NCBI GenBank assembly: GCA_964579245.1
Contig: CAZOFY010000003.1
Span: forward strand, 1-64,000
DNA from: Firm-13 sp964579245
GTDB lineage: Bacteria > Bacillota > Clostridia > Saccharofermentanales > Saccharofermentanaceae
Length of the DNA: 64,000 nt
Direction: 5' to 3'
In this document: piece by piece, positions 24,824 through 34,270 of the stretch
How the letters are laid out: each line of letters opens with the position of its first letter
How positions within the stretch are numbered: the first letter of the stretch is position 1
The notes under the pieces: model-generated
Told to the model about the DNA's origin: nothing
Databases searched by the model: none
What the model saw: only the letters and a program-made list of their open reading frames with translations
Made by a program: the position numbers and the translations under genes

Positions 24824-24829
24824 ATTCTC

Positions 24830-25882
24830 CTATGACAAGAGCTTCGCTCTGTCCATGTCCTCTTCTGTAATTGTTTTTATCATACGTAAGCCTTCTTCAA
24901 TGTCAATGTCAGAAATCTTTCCGTCTCTGAAAACAACAAGCCGGTTCAATTTCTTAGCCTGTATGCACTCGACCGCGCGAACACCCATCATACTTGCCAT
25001 GGTACGATCGCGCAGTGTCGGGCTACCGCCCCTCTGCAAGTGTCCAAGAATGGTCGGTCGTGACTCAATACCGGTAACTTCCTCAATCCGCTGGGCGATC
25101 TCAACAGTCTTGCCGGCACCTTCGGCAACGATAACAATATAGTGATGCTTGCCGGCATTACGCCCGTCAAGAATGACCTTTATTACATCCTTGTCAAAAT
25201 CATACGTGTGTTCCGGTATCAGGACCACTTCCGCGCCGGTAGCTATGCCTACGTTCAATGCAATATATCCGGCCCGTCTGCCCATAACCTCGATGACACT
25301 GCAGCGCTCGTGCGAGGACGCTGTGTCGCGAAGCTTATCGATCGCCTCCATAGCCGTGTTCATCGCGGTGTCATACCCGATCGTATATTCCGTGGAAGCG
25401 ATATCGTTGTCAATCGTACCCGGAAGTCCGATCACGGGCACACCAAATCTTGCCAGATCACGAGCTCCCTTATAAGAACCGTCACCGCCGATCACGACAA
25501 GGACATCAATTCCAAAGACCTTGCACATCTTCGCGCCTTTTGCGACACCTTCCGGTGTCTCGAATGTCTTGGATCTCGCCGTCATTAAAAAAGTTCCGCC
25601 GCGCTGAAGCTTCTCTGATACATCTCTCTTGGTGATCTCGATTACCTCACCCTTCCAGAGCCCGTGAAACCCTCTCGTTACACCAAACACCTTATAGCCG
25701 AAATGTGTTCCGGCCCTGACAACAGCACGTATTGTCGCGTTCATCCCGGGTGCATCGCCTCCGCTGGTAAGGATGCCTATACCGCGGATTGGCGGAACAT
25801 CCGATGGGGAGACCGTATCATAGTTCAAAGCAACCATCTCTTTCAAATTAGGGATGTTGGATTCAAAATTATCATCTATCAT
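24830..25882 (-). CDS. pfkA: ATP-dependent 6-phosphofructokinase
   Basis: Phosphorylates fructose-6-phosphate in glycolysis. GILTSGGDAPGMNATIRAV (35-53) binds ATP. GGDGSYKGA (132-140) has Gly rather than Asp at the position that marks PPi-dependent enzymes, so ATP is the likely donor. PGTIDNDI (154-161) holds the catalytic Asp. The 350-residue length includes about 32 extra N-terminal residues compared with E. coli PfkA; the ATG is well supported by AAGGTG. A TATAAT lies upstream (minus, 25936-25941), so a promoter is likely after dnaE. Confidence 0.95.
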   Translation of the reverse strand: MIDDNFESNIPNLKEMVALNYDTVSPSDVPPIRGIGILTSGGDAPGMNATIRAVVRAGTHFGYKVFGVTRGFHGLWKGEVIEITKRDVSEKLQRGGTFLMTARSKTFETPEGVAKGAKMCKVFGIDVLVVIGGDGSYKGARDLARFGVPVIGLPGTIDNDIASTEYTIGYDTAMNTAMEAIDKLRDTASSHERCSVIEVMGRRAGYIALNVGIATGAEVVLIPEHTYDFDKDVIKVILDGRNAGKHHYIVIVAEGAGKTVEIAQRIEEVTGIESRPTILGHLQRGGSPTLRDRTMASMMGVRAVECIQAKKLNRLVVFRDGKISDIDIEEGLRMIKTITEEDMDRAKLLS

Positions 25883-26033
25883 ATATTCACCTTTTCTCTC
25901 AAATGTGATATGTAATACAAATTAGAACTCACTACATTATACAGGGAGTTAGGAGAAAGAAAAAGCCGAAAGATTCCGATCAATTTCCGAGAAAAAACCA
26001 TAAGCGCCGGATCATCAATCAAAGGCTTAAATC

Positions 26034-29000
26034 CTAGAAAATAGCCAAATTATCAAATCCATACTGCTGGGCTATCTGCTTAAGGATATCATTCTGCGGA
26101 TCGACCGCGTACTGTTCCGGCAACAGCACTCTTTTTCCGGAATTGGCAAAAAACACAACGACTCGCATCCGCCCGTGAAAATACTCAAGCGTAGATAATA
26201 ATCTTCGAAAACCGGTATCCTTCTCATCGCCAAAATATCGAAGGCAAAGTCTTTGCCCGATCTCTTTCTCGCTCGTATCAACGCAAGGCCGCTTATCCTC
26301 GCCATCATCGGTTATCTCGCCTCCGGCTCGCGGATCGTGAAGAATCTCGGGAGAAGGATCCGGTCTGTTTGGAGAATGCACTGATTTGTCGAGGGCGATC
26401 GGATACCCGTTCTTTTCCCGAACAAAAGACTTTCTCCTCGGTGCGGGGAGCTCCATGTTGGGGGTCAATTCCGTAATGCTCTGAGCCATCAACTTCGGAG
26501 CTTCGTCCTCCTTCAGGCTGATCCGTCCCTCAATCAGAAGGACACGGTTCTCTTGCAGGATCGATGAATACTTCTGGAACGTATCCGGGAACACAATCAC
26601 TTCGAAGGTACCCAGCATATCCTCCATAGTGAGAAAAGCCATCATCCGGTTGCTCTTGGTTGTTTTCGTAGTACGAGCCTGCAAAAGGCCCGCCATTCGA
26701 ACGTAAGCATTATCGGTTACGGGGCTGTCGGAAATGACGCTGTCCTCTGATGATGAAGGAACAAAAACAGAGCTATCAGTGTCCGTGCAGTGTGCAATAA
26801 CATGCTTGTATTCTTCCAGCGGATGACCGGAAACATAAAGACCGAGGACCTCCTTCTCACGGGAAAGCTTCTCTGATGCGGAGTATTCCGGTATCGCGGG
26901 ATACTCTGGTTCCCTGACTGAAGCCTCCTCCTTCTCAACCATGCCAAACAATGACAATTGACCGTCCATAACACGGTTCCGCGACGATGTAAGTAGCTGA
27001 AGATAGGGATCAAGAGCCGCCATCATTGAGGATCTGGGAATACCAAAACTGTCCAGAGATGACGAGAGAATCAACGACTCGATCATCTTTCGGTTGACAT
27101 CCATGGGAAAAACCCGTCGAAGAAAATCACCATAAGACAGGAACGGGCCATTTCTCTCGCGATCTGCAATCATGTGCAGAATCGCACCTTCTCCGGCATT
27201 CTTAATCGCCGATAAACCCACACGAATCGCCTTTTCACCCTCTGTCGTGAATCTCGCCCGACTTCTGTTGATATCAGGGGGAAGGACCTCGATCCCCATC
27301 TTCCGGCAACACCCGACATACCACGCTGTCTGCGTCAGATTCCCCCTGTAACTATTCAGCATTGCCGTCATAAACTCAGTCGGATGATAATACTTCATAT
27401 ACGCTGTATAATAACCAACAACCGCATAAGCAGCCGCGTGAGACTTATTGAACGCATATCCGGAGAATTGAGCTACGTCCTCATAAATCTTCCTCGCAAC
27501 AGCCTCAGGAACGCCTCTAAGGACCGCACCGTCAACTGTTCTGCCGATCTCGTCAGTTCCGCCGAAAATAAACATCTCTCTGTATTTCTCCATCAGGGAT
27601 GCTTGCTTCTTGCTCATCGCCCTTCGAATATTGTCGGATTGTCCCATGGAGAACCCGGCCAGGTCTCTGACGATTTGCATGACCTGTTCTTGATATACCA
27701 TGCACCCGTAGGTAACATCGAGGATGGGTTCGAGCAGCGGATGATCATACTGAATGGACGATTGATTATGGCGGCCTGCAACGTACTTCGGGATCTGTTC
27801 CATCGGGCCGGGCCTGTACAGAGAAATACCTGCGATAATATCTTCTATTGAGTTCGGAAGAAGCTCAGTCATAAACGAAGTCATGCCGGCACTCTCCAAC
27901 TGAAAGACGCCCTCCGTCTCTCCTTTGCTGATCATCTTGAAAATATTCTGATCATCGAAATGAATCGAATCATAATCAATCCATATCGCCTTATTCTCCA
28001 TGACCATTTCTGCCGCGTCGCGAAGCACGGTCAGTGTGCGTAATCCGAGAAAATCAAACTTCAGCAGACCGATCGCCTCGACATTATTCTTGTCGAACTG
28101 TACAACCATCGATTCATCATTCTTCGATAACGGTGCAAGCTCGGTAAGCGGCAGACTAGATATAACTACGCCTGCGGCATGGGTCGAAGCGTGCCTCGGC
28201 ATCCCCTCAAACAGCATGGCGGTATCAAGGACCTCTTTGGTCAGCGGCTGATTATTATATGCTGTCAGCAGGTCTGCAGAAGCCTTTAGTGCGTCTTGTA
28301 TCTTCACACCCGGCATTCCCGGGATCATCTTGGCAATCCTGTCGCTCTCGGAATACGGTACCTCGAGTGCTCTGGCGACGTCGCGGACACAAGCCCGTGC
28401 CGCTAACGTCCCGAATGTAATAACCTGCGCAACACGGTCTGCTCCGTACTTCTTCGTCACATATTCGATAACTTCCGGACGCCGCTCATAGCAAAAATCG
28501 ATATCGAAATCAGGCATATTGACTCTCTCGCTGTTGAGAAAACGCTCAAAAATCAGCTTGTACTTCATCGGATCAATATTGGTAATCATCAATGCAAACG
28601 CCACCAGTGAACCGGCCCCGGATCCTCTGCCGGGTCCGACCATGATCTCGTGGTCGCGGGCGTATTTGATAAAATCCCATACAATCAGGAAATAGTCCGT
28701 AAACCCCATCTGAACAATAACGGCAAGCTCGTACTCGAGTCGCTTCAGATAGGAATCGATATCAATTTCGCCATCCATCCGCTTGAATCGCGAGTATAGT
28801 CCGTCCATTGCAAGCTTACGCAGATAGCTCTCATTGTCCTGATAAGAATCCGGGATGTCGAAGGACGGCAAATGAATATCTCCAAATATGTAACCGGCCT
28901 TACATCGTTCGGCGATTCGAACGGTATTATCTATCGCTGAGGGAATATTGGGAAAGAAATTTCGCATTTCTTCCTCAGATCGCAAATAAAAATCATCGGT

Positions 29001-29738
29001 AGGCATTCTCATCCTGTCCTTGTCGGATATGTGCTTGCCTGTCTGCATGCAAAGAAGGATATCGTGAGCCTTTGCATCTTCCTTACGCATATAATGGCAA
29101 TCATTCGTTGCCACTAACGGAATGCCCGTCTCTATAGACAGACGGATCAAATGCGCGTTGACTCTGGCTTGTGCAGGAATCGAATTACTCTGAATCTCTA
29201 AATAGAAGTTATCTCTGCCAAATACGGAGTCGTACCAAAGCGCAATCTGTCTGGCATCCTCAAAGCGTTCTTCAAGCAAGGCCTGTGGTATCTCTCCCGC
29301 AAGGCAGGCTGACAACGCGATCAATCCGGCTGAATATTTCTCGAGCAACTCTCTGTCGATTCGAGGCCGATAATAAAATCCCTCCGAGAACCCAGCTGAG
29401 ACGAGACGATTCAGATTGATCAAGCCTTCCTGGTTCATTGCCAACAAAATCAAATGATAGGGCTCTCGATCTATCCCGACTTCTCTCTGCGTTCTTCCTC
29501 TCGGAGCAACATAGCACTCACAACCGATGATGGGGTGAATGCCTTCTGCTGTCATTTTTCGGTAAAAATTAACCGCACCATACATTACACCATGATCCGT
29601 TACAGCACATGAGTCCATGCCAAGTTCCTTCAAACGAGCAGCAATATCCTTGATCCGGATCGCTCCGTCAAGAAGACTATACTCGGTGTGTAGATGCAGA
29701 TGAACAAATCCCTTTCCTGCAACAGCTCCCTCTGACAT
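26034..29738 (-). CDS. dnaE: DNA polymerase III alpha subunit (DnaE type)
   Basis: A 1234-residue replicative polymerase. The PHP domain begins FVHLHLHTEYSLLDG (11-25) and keeps the metal-binding VTDHG. The polymerase acidic motif PDFDIDF lies at 409-415, in a context matching E. coli DnaE rather than Gram-positive PolC. Thumb and fingers follow, then the OB-fold region (VRMAGLLQARTTKTTKS) after about 980. It is about 75 residues longer than the E. coli form, mostly in the C-terminal part around 1120-1170. GGGAGGAG precedes the ATG. It lies 12 bases after uvrB and is probably cotranscribed. Confidence 0.96.
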   Translation of the reverse strand: MSEGAVAGKGFVHLHLHTEYSLLDGAIRIKDIAARLKELGMDSCAVTDHGVMYGAVNFYRKMTAEGIHPIIGCECYVAPRGRTQREVGIDREPYHLILLAMNQEGLINLNRLVSAGFSEGFYYRPRIDRELLEKYSAGLIALSACLAGEIPQALLEERFEDARQIALWYDSVFGRDNFYLEIQSNSIPAQARVNAHLIRLSIETGIPLVATNDCHYMRKEDAKAHDILLCMQTGKHISDKDRMRMPTDDFYLRSEEEMRNFFPNIPSAIDNTVRIAERCKAGYIFGDIHLPSFDIPDSYQDNESYLRKLAMDGLYSRFKRMDGEIDIDSYLKRLEYELAVIVQMGFTDYFLIVWDFIKYARDHEIMVGPGRGSGAGSLVAFALMITNIDPMKYKLIFERFLNSERVNMPDFDIDFCYERRPEVIEYVTKKYGADRVAQVITFGTLAARACVRDVARALEVPYSESDRIAKMIPGMPGVKIQDALKASADLLTAYNNQPLTKEVLDTAMLFEGMPRHASTHAAGVVISSLPLTELAPLSKNDESMVVQFDKNNVEAIGLLKFDFLGLRTLTVLRDAAEMVMENKAIWIDYDSIHFDDQNIFKMISKGETEGVFQLESAGMTSFMTELLPNSIEDIIAGISLYRPGPMEQIPKYVAGRHNQSSIQYDHPLLEPILDVTYGCMVYQEQVMQIVRDLAGFSMGQSDNIRRAMSKKQASLMEKYREMFIFGGTDEIGRTVDGAVLRGVPEAVARKIYEDVAQFSGYAFNKSHAAAYAVVGYYTAYMKYYHPTEFMTAMLNSYRGNLTQTAWYVGCCRKMGIEVLPPDINRSRARFTTEGEKAIRVGLSAIKNAGEGAILHMIADRERNGPFLSYGDFLRRVFPMDVNRKMIESLILSSSLDSFGIPRSSMMAALDPYLQLLTSSRNRVMDGQLSLFGMVEKEEASVREPEYPAIPEYSASEKLSREKEVLGLYVSGHPLEEYKHVIAHCTDTDSSVFVPSSSEDSVISDSPVTDNAYVRMAGLLQARTTKTTKSNRMMAFLTMEDMLGTFEVIVFPDTFQKYSSILQENRVLLIEGRISLKEDEAPKLMAQSITELTPNMELPAPRRKSFVREKNGYPIALDKSVHSPNRPDPSPEILHDPRAGGEITDDGEDKRPCVDTSEKEIGQRLCLRYFGDEKDTGFRRLLSTLEYFHGRMRVVVFFANSGKRVLLPEQYAVDPQNDILKQIAQQYGFDNLAIF

Positions 29739-29750
29739 GTCTCCTCCCGC

Positions 29751-31802
29751 TCACGATCGAAGCCGGCCTTTGATAGAAACCAAAAGGTCCCGAAGCCTTG
29801 CGGCCTCCTCAAACTCCAGGTTCTTAGCTGCTTCCTTCATCTCTTTGTCAATCCGCTTGGCAATTTTCTGCAATTCAGTCTGTGAGAGCTTGGCACTCTT
29901 CTCGTCGAGAAGCTTCCCGATCTCAGCTTCATCGACGCCTTCCTCGCGACTGATCTCTTCAATTGTGTCGAGAACGCCTCGTACTTCCTTGCTTACGCTC
30001 TTGGGTATAATTCCATTATCCTCATTATACGCCAATTGTATCTCCCGGCGCCGATTCGTCTCGGAAATCGCCGAAAACATACTGTCTGTAATCTGATCCG
30101 CATACAAAATGACCATACCGTTGACATTCCTGGCCGCCCGTCCGATGATCTGGATCAGGGAACGCGCGGAACGCAAAAATCCTTCCTTATCCGCATCCAA
30201 AATCATAATTCGGGACACTTCAGGAAGATCAAGGCCTTCCCGAAGCAGATTGATTCCAACAAGTACATCAAACACGCCCTGGCGCAAATCCCGCAGAATC
30301 TTCATTCTCTCAACCGTGTCAATATCAGAATGCAAATATTTAACCCGTATTCCTTCATTTGCAAGGAATGCAGAAAGATCTTCCGCCATCTTCTTCGTCA
30401 GAGTCAAAACCAGAGACCTCTCCCCGCGCTTTGTTGTCTCCTTGAGCTCAGAAAGGATATCGTCAATCTGACCCTCGACGGGTCGAATCGCGATCTGCGG
30501 GTCGACAAGTCCGGTCGGCCGTATGATCTGTTCCGCTGTCTGAAGACTGTGCTGTGCCTCATATACAGACGGTGTTGCGGAAACGAATAAAGTCTGCCCC
30601 ATCTTCTTCTCAAACTCGCTGAACTGTAAAGGCCGGTTATCAAATGCCGAAGGAAGTCGGAAGCCATAATCGACCAATGTTGTCTTTCTGGATCGGTCTC
30701 CGTTATACATCGCCCCAATCTGGGGAACAGAAACATGTGACTCGTCAATCATAAGCAGATAATCACTCGGGAAGAAATCGATCAGGGTATACGGAGCCGT
30801 TCCGGGAGCACGGGCAGCCAAATGCCTCGAGTAATTCTCGATACCCTTGCAAAAGCCCGTCTCACGAAGCATCTCCAGGTCATATCGTGTTCTCTGCTCG
30901 AGACGGTATGCTTCGATTATCTTGCCCTCTGCACGAAGCTGGGACAAGCGCTCCTCAAGCTCAACCTCGATAGATACAAGCGCCTTCTTCATCTTATCTA
31001 TGCTCGTCGCATAATGTGAAGCAGGAAAAACAGCGGTATAATTCCTCGCCCACTGTACTTTGCCTGTGATAAAGTCAACTTCAGTGATCTTCTCAATCAC
31101 ATCGCCGAAAAAACTGACCCTGGTGAGAAGATTCTCAGATGACGGCGGAAAGATATCAATGGTATCTCCTCGAACGCGAAAAGCACCTCTCTTCAATTCA
31201 AAATCATTTCTGGCATACTGAATGGAAATGAGTTCCCGAATGATCTGATCCCGGTCCTTCCGCATGCCGGGACGAAGACTGACCATCATCTCTCGGTAAT
31301 CTTCAGGATCACCAAGCCCGTAAATGCATGATACCGACGCGACAACGATTACGTCCCTCCGCTCAAGAAGTGAGGATGTAGCCGAGTGGCGCATACGTTC
31401 AATCTCATCGTTGATGGCGGAATCCTTCTCGATATAGGTATCCGAGGCAGCAATATAGGCCTCAGGTTGATAATAGTCGTAATATGAGACAAAATATTCG
31501 ACGGCATTATCCGGAAAAAAAGCCTTGAACTCAGCGCATAGCTGGGCCGCAAGAGTCTTATTGTGTGCGATGACAAGTGTCGGTCGTTGAAGACGCTCTA
31601 TCAGGTTCGCCATCGTAAAGGTTTTGCCGGAGCCTGTCACTCCAAGCAGGGTCTGAGCCGACAGCCCTTCGCGAAAACCGCTTTCCAGAAGGCTGATAGC
31701 TTGAGGCTGATCACCCATGGGCTTCATATCCGACGCGATTCGAAAAGGACGGGAAAGCTCAGATGAAATTTCATGTCCAATAATACCAGGTTGGTCTTGC
31801 AT
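29751..31802 (-). CDS. uvrB: UvrABC excinuclease subunit B
   Basis: Nucleotide excision repair helicase-like subunit. The ATG at 31802 has GGGAGA upstream and gives a 683-residue protein. An in-frame longer reading to 31973 runs through the promoter and is less likely. The Walker A motif is GVTGSGKT, the beta-hairpin that clamps damaged DNA contains YYDYYQPEAY, and helicase motif VI lies around QIIGRAARNVNG. The C-terminal UVR domain (NLEFEEAARLRDLL) contacts UvrC. The promoter carries an SOS box, so it is damage-inducible. Confidence 0.96.
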   Translation of the reverse strand: MQDQPGIIGHEISSELSRPFRIASDMKPMGDQPQAISLLESGFREGLSAQTLLGVTGSGKTFTMANLIERLQRPTLVIAHNKTLAAQLCAEFKAFFPDNAVEYFVSYYDYYQPEAYIAASDTYIEKDSAINDEIERMRHSATSSLLERRDVIVVASVSCIYGLGDPEDYREMMVSLRPGMRKDRDQIIRELISIQYARNDFELKRGAFRVRGDTIDIFPPSSENLLTRVSFFGDVIEKITEVDFITGKVQWARNYTAVFPASHYATSIDKMKKALVSIEVELEERLSQLRAEGKIIEAYRLEQRTRYDLEMLRETGFCKGIENYSRHLAARAPGTAPYTLIDFFPSDYLLMIDESHVSVPQIGAMYNGDRSRKTTLVDYGFRLPSAFDNRPLQFSEFEKKMGQTLFVSATPSVYEAQHSLQTAEQIIRPTGLVDPQIAIRPVEGQIDDILSELKETTKRGERSLVLTLTKKMAEDLSAFLANEGIRVKYLHSDIDTVERMKILRDLRQGVFDVLVGINLLREGLDLPEVSRIMILDADKEGFLRSARSLIQIIGRAARNVNGMVILYADQITDSMFSAISETNRRREIQLAYNEDNGIIPKSVSKEVRGVLDTIEEISREEGVDEAEIGKLLDEKSAKLSQTELQKIAKRIDKEMKEAAKNLEFEEAARLRDLLVSIKGRLRS

Positions 31803-31868
31803 ATACTTCTCCCTGTTCATGACAATACGATGTGGGCTGATGACCTGAGGTCTTATCTTGCTTCTAAT

Positions 31869-31897
31869 ATTATAGACGTTATAGAACAAATGTTCAA
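31869..31897 (-). promoter_or_regulatory. uvrB: uvrB promoter with LexA/DinR SOS box
   Basis: Minus-strand TTGAAC (31892-31897) and TATAAT (31869-31874) with a 17-base spacer. The palindrome GAACATTTGTTC (31884-31895), a perfect GAAC-N4-GTTC Gram-positive SOS box, overlaps the -35. LexA binding there would block RNA polymerase. Confidence 0.88.
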
Positions 31898-32067
31898 CAT
31901 GAGAAGGAACTATGCAAATACATTCTGAAAGGCGAATATTCTCATTTGCGAAATTCGAAAATAAAATTACCATTTTCGTGACAAAATGCAGGAAGAGCCG
32001 AGCATTTTTGCAGAAAATGTACTATTATACTAAGTTGATAGAAAACATCCATTAGGAGGAGTTTAAT

Positions 32068-33138
32068 ATGTTTCCTGCAATTCCTGTGACGAAAACAAAT
32101 AATCCCAAGCAGAAGCCGGTCCCCGGACAACCGCTTCCTTTCGGAAAATACTTCACTGATCATATGTTCATCATGGATTATGTTGAGGGCGAGGGCTGGA
32201 TCAATCCTCGAATCGAAGAATACGCGCCAATTACAATTGAGCCCTCCGCTATGGTATTTCATTACGGCCAAGCCGTTTTTGAAGGACTTAAGGCCTATCG
32301 TTGTCCGGATGGAACAATTAATCTTTTCCGCCCCGAACTGAACTACGAAAGAATGAACGCATCTGACGAGAGACTGGTCATTCCCCCGCTTGACGAGGAT
32401 TTTTGTGTTCACGCCACCAAGGAGCTTGTGTCTGTCGACCGTGATTGGATCCCCGGCGGCGAGGGTGAATCTTTGTATATTCGTCCGTTTGTGATTGCCA
32501 CTGACCCATACCTTGGCGTTCGACCTTCAAACACATATCGATTCATGATCATTCTATCCCCTTCAGGAGCATATTATCCTCAAGGCATCGACCCTGTAAA
32601 GATTTACGTCGAGGATAAGTACGTAAGAGCTGTCCGCGGAGGAACCGGCTTCACAAAATGTGCCGGAAACTATGCTTCGAGTCTGATCGCTCAGGATACG
32701 GCTCACAAGAAGGGCTATGTTCAGGTTCTCTGGCTTGACGGTATCGAACAAAAGTACATCGAAGAGGTCGGCTCGATGAACATTCTTTTCGTAATTGACG
32801 GGAAGCTTGTTACGCCCGTGCTGAATGGCAGCATTCTTCCCGGCATCACGAGAAGAACCTGTCTCGAACTTGCTAAATCTCTTGGAATAGAAGTTGAAGA
32901 GAAGAGAATCTCTATCGAAGAACTCATTGAGGCAGGCAAGTCAAAGCGCCTGACAGAAGCCTTCGGTTCCGGAACCGCTGCCGTTATATCTCCCGTGGGC
33001 GAGCTCAAGTATGAAGATACAGTCATTATGATCAACGACAATAAGATCGGCCCGATTGCTCAGCTCTTCTATGACACCATCACGGGCGTACAAAAGGGCA
33101 TCGTTGAAGACAAGTACGGATGGACAACAAAAATTTAA
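32068..33138 (+). CDS. ilvE: Branched-chain amino acid aminotransferase
   Basis: Last step of Val, Leu and Ile synthesis. The 356-residue fold-type IV PLP enzyme has FHYGQAVFEGLKAY (67-80), the IRPFVIAT segment, FTKCAGNYASS with the PLP lysine (near 194-204), and EEVGSMNIL. It starts after AGGAGGAG. It is divergent from uvrB and not part of the leu/ilv operon further along. A strong terminator follows. Confidence 0.94.
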   Translation: MFPAIPVTKTNNPKQKPVPGQPLPFGKYFTDHMFIMDYVEGEGWINPRIEEYAPITIEPSAMVFHYGQAVFEGLKAYRCPDGTINLFRPELNYERMNASDERLVIPPLDEDFCVHATKELVSVDRDWIPGGEGESLYIRPFVIATDPYLGVRPSNTYRFMIILSPSGAYYPQGIDPVKIYVEDKYVRAVRGGTGFTKCAGNYASSLIAQDTAHKKGYVQVLWLDGIEQKYIEEVGSMNILFVIDGKLVTPVLNGSILPGITRRTCLELAKSLGIEVEEKRISIEELIEAGKSKRLTEAFGSGTAAVISPVGELKYEDTVIMINDNKIGPIAQLFYDTITGVQKGIVEDKYGWTTKI

Positions 33139-33159
33139 CAAGATTTCCAGCGAATATGG

Positions 33160-33196
33160 AACGACCGTTTGGAATGTGATCCAAACGGTCGTTTTT
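33160..33196 (+). terminator. ilvE: Terminator of ilvE
   Basis: AACGACCGTTTGGA pairs perfectly with TCCAAACGGTCGTT over a six-base loop and continues into TTTTT. The minus-strand oxidoreductase gene ends just beyond it, at 33202. Confidence 0.93.
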
Positions 33197-33201
33197 GCTT
33201 C

Positions 33202-34242
33202 TCATCCTTTTTCCTGCGGAAACACAACTCCAAAATCATGTCGAAGCTCGTCAAGCGTTTTCATAATGGAAAGAGTCTCAGACAGCGGCATGATAGTGCT
33301 TTCCTTCGCTCCTGCTCTCACCTGCTTGATGACCTCCGCTGCTTCATACTGATAGCCGGTTCCCACCCACTCAGGCTCATAAACCTCTTCCAGGACGTCA
33401 AATCCCCAGTTCTCTGAAGGAGAGAATCTTTCGGCCTTGTTCGCCATCCAGAAATTGTGTATGCGAATCATTCCTTTCGTTCCGATAACAGTCATTTGAT
33501 TAGGCAGGTTTCTATCAATGGCAACACTGGTCCTTGCTGATTTCATAATGTTCGAAAATTCTGCTCGTTTCTCACCATATCGAAGGATTGCATCGAAGGA
33601 CGCGTCAACTCCACTGTCAGCCAACGAGACAACAGATGTATGATAATTCGGCGGTCCGCCAAACAGATACGAGAAAAAAGATATCGGATATATTCCCAGA
33701 TCCAGCAGCGAGCCTCCGCCCTTTTCTGGTACTACGGTCCGGTTGTCAGCCGAAGTCATTAGCTCCATGCCGAAATCACAGCTTGCCGAAAGAATCTCCC
33801 CGATCTTCCCGTCATCAATCCAGGATCTTACCTTCTTCGTTACTGGGAGAAATCGGGTCCACATCGCCTCCATTAGAAAGGCGTCATTCCTCCGGGCCGC
33901 ATCAATCATTCGAGCAGATGACTGAGCATTCAGGGCAAATGGTTTTTCGCAGAGAACTGCTTTCCCTGCATTCAGAAACAGTATGACGGCATCCTCATGC
34001 TGAGGATTCAGATTTGCCACATAAACAGCATCAATTGAGTCATCCGCAGCGAGCTCCTCATAGGAAGCATAGGGCTTTGCATTTGAATAGTAAGAGGAAA
34101 ACTCAAGAACGAGTCTTTCAGCTCTTGCAAGATCACGAGAGGCGGCTCCGGCAAATTCCGCCTCCGGCATAAAGATTAATCCCCCGACGAATTTTCGGGC
34201 GATATTTCCAGAACCGGCCACTGCAAAACGAAATCGTGTCAT
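33202..34242 (-). CDS. Gfo/Idh/MocA family oxidoreductase
   Basis: A 346-residue NAD(P)-dependent sugar oxidoreductase. The Rossmann start FAVAGSGNIARKFVGG (5-20) binds the dinucleotide. EKPFALN (about 98-104) carries the conserved Lys of the EKP motif, and GSLLDLGIYPISF lies in the C-terminal alpha/beta domain. The substrate cannot be told; trans-1,2-dihydrobenzene-1,2-diol or sugar substrates are typical of this form. It follows the epimerase gene by 28 bases, so both may act on the same sugar. Confidence 0.88.
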   Translation of the reverse strand: MTRFRFAVAGSGNIARKFVGGLIFMPEAEFAGAASRDLARAERLVLEFSSYYSNAKPYASYEELAADDSIDAVYVANLNPQHEDAVILFLNAGKAVLCEKPFALNAQSSARMIDAARRNDAFLMEAMWTRFLPVTKKVRSWIDDGKIGEILSASCDFGMELMTSADNRTVVPEKGGGSLLDLGIYPISFFSYLFGGPPNYHTSVVSLADSGVDASFDAILRYGEKRAEFSNIMKSARTSVAIDRNLPNQMTVIGTKGMIRIHNFWMANKAERFSPSENWGFDVLEEVYEPEWVGTGYQYEAAEVIKQVRAGAKESTIMPLSETLSIMKTLDELRHDFGVVFPQEKG

Positions 34243-34270
34243 TTTTCTTCCCTTTCTGAGCGTAACCTCA

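Noticed and set aside
31803..31973. N-terminal extension of UvrB by 57 residues
   Set aside because: The extension overlaps the promoter and SOS box, has no family similarity, and the ATG at 31802 has a good Shine-Dalgarno.
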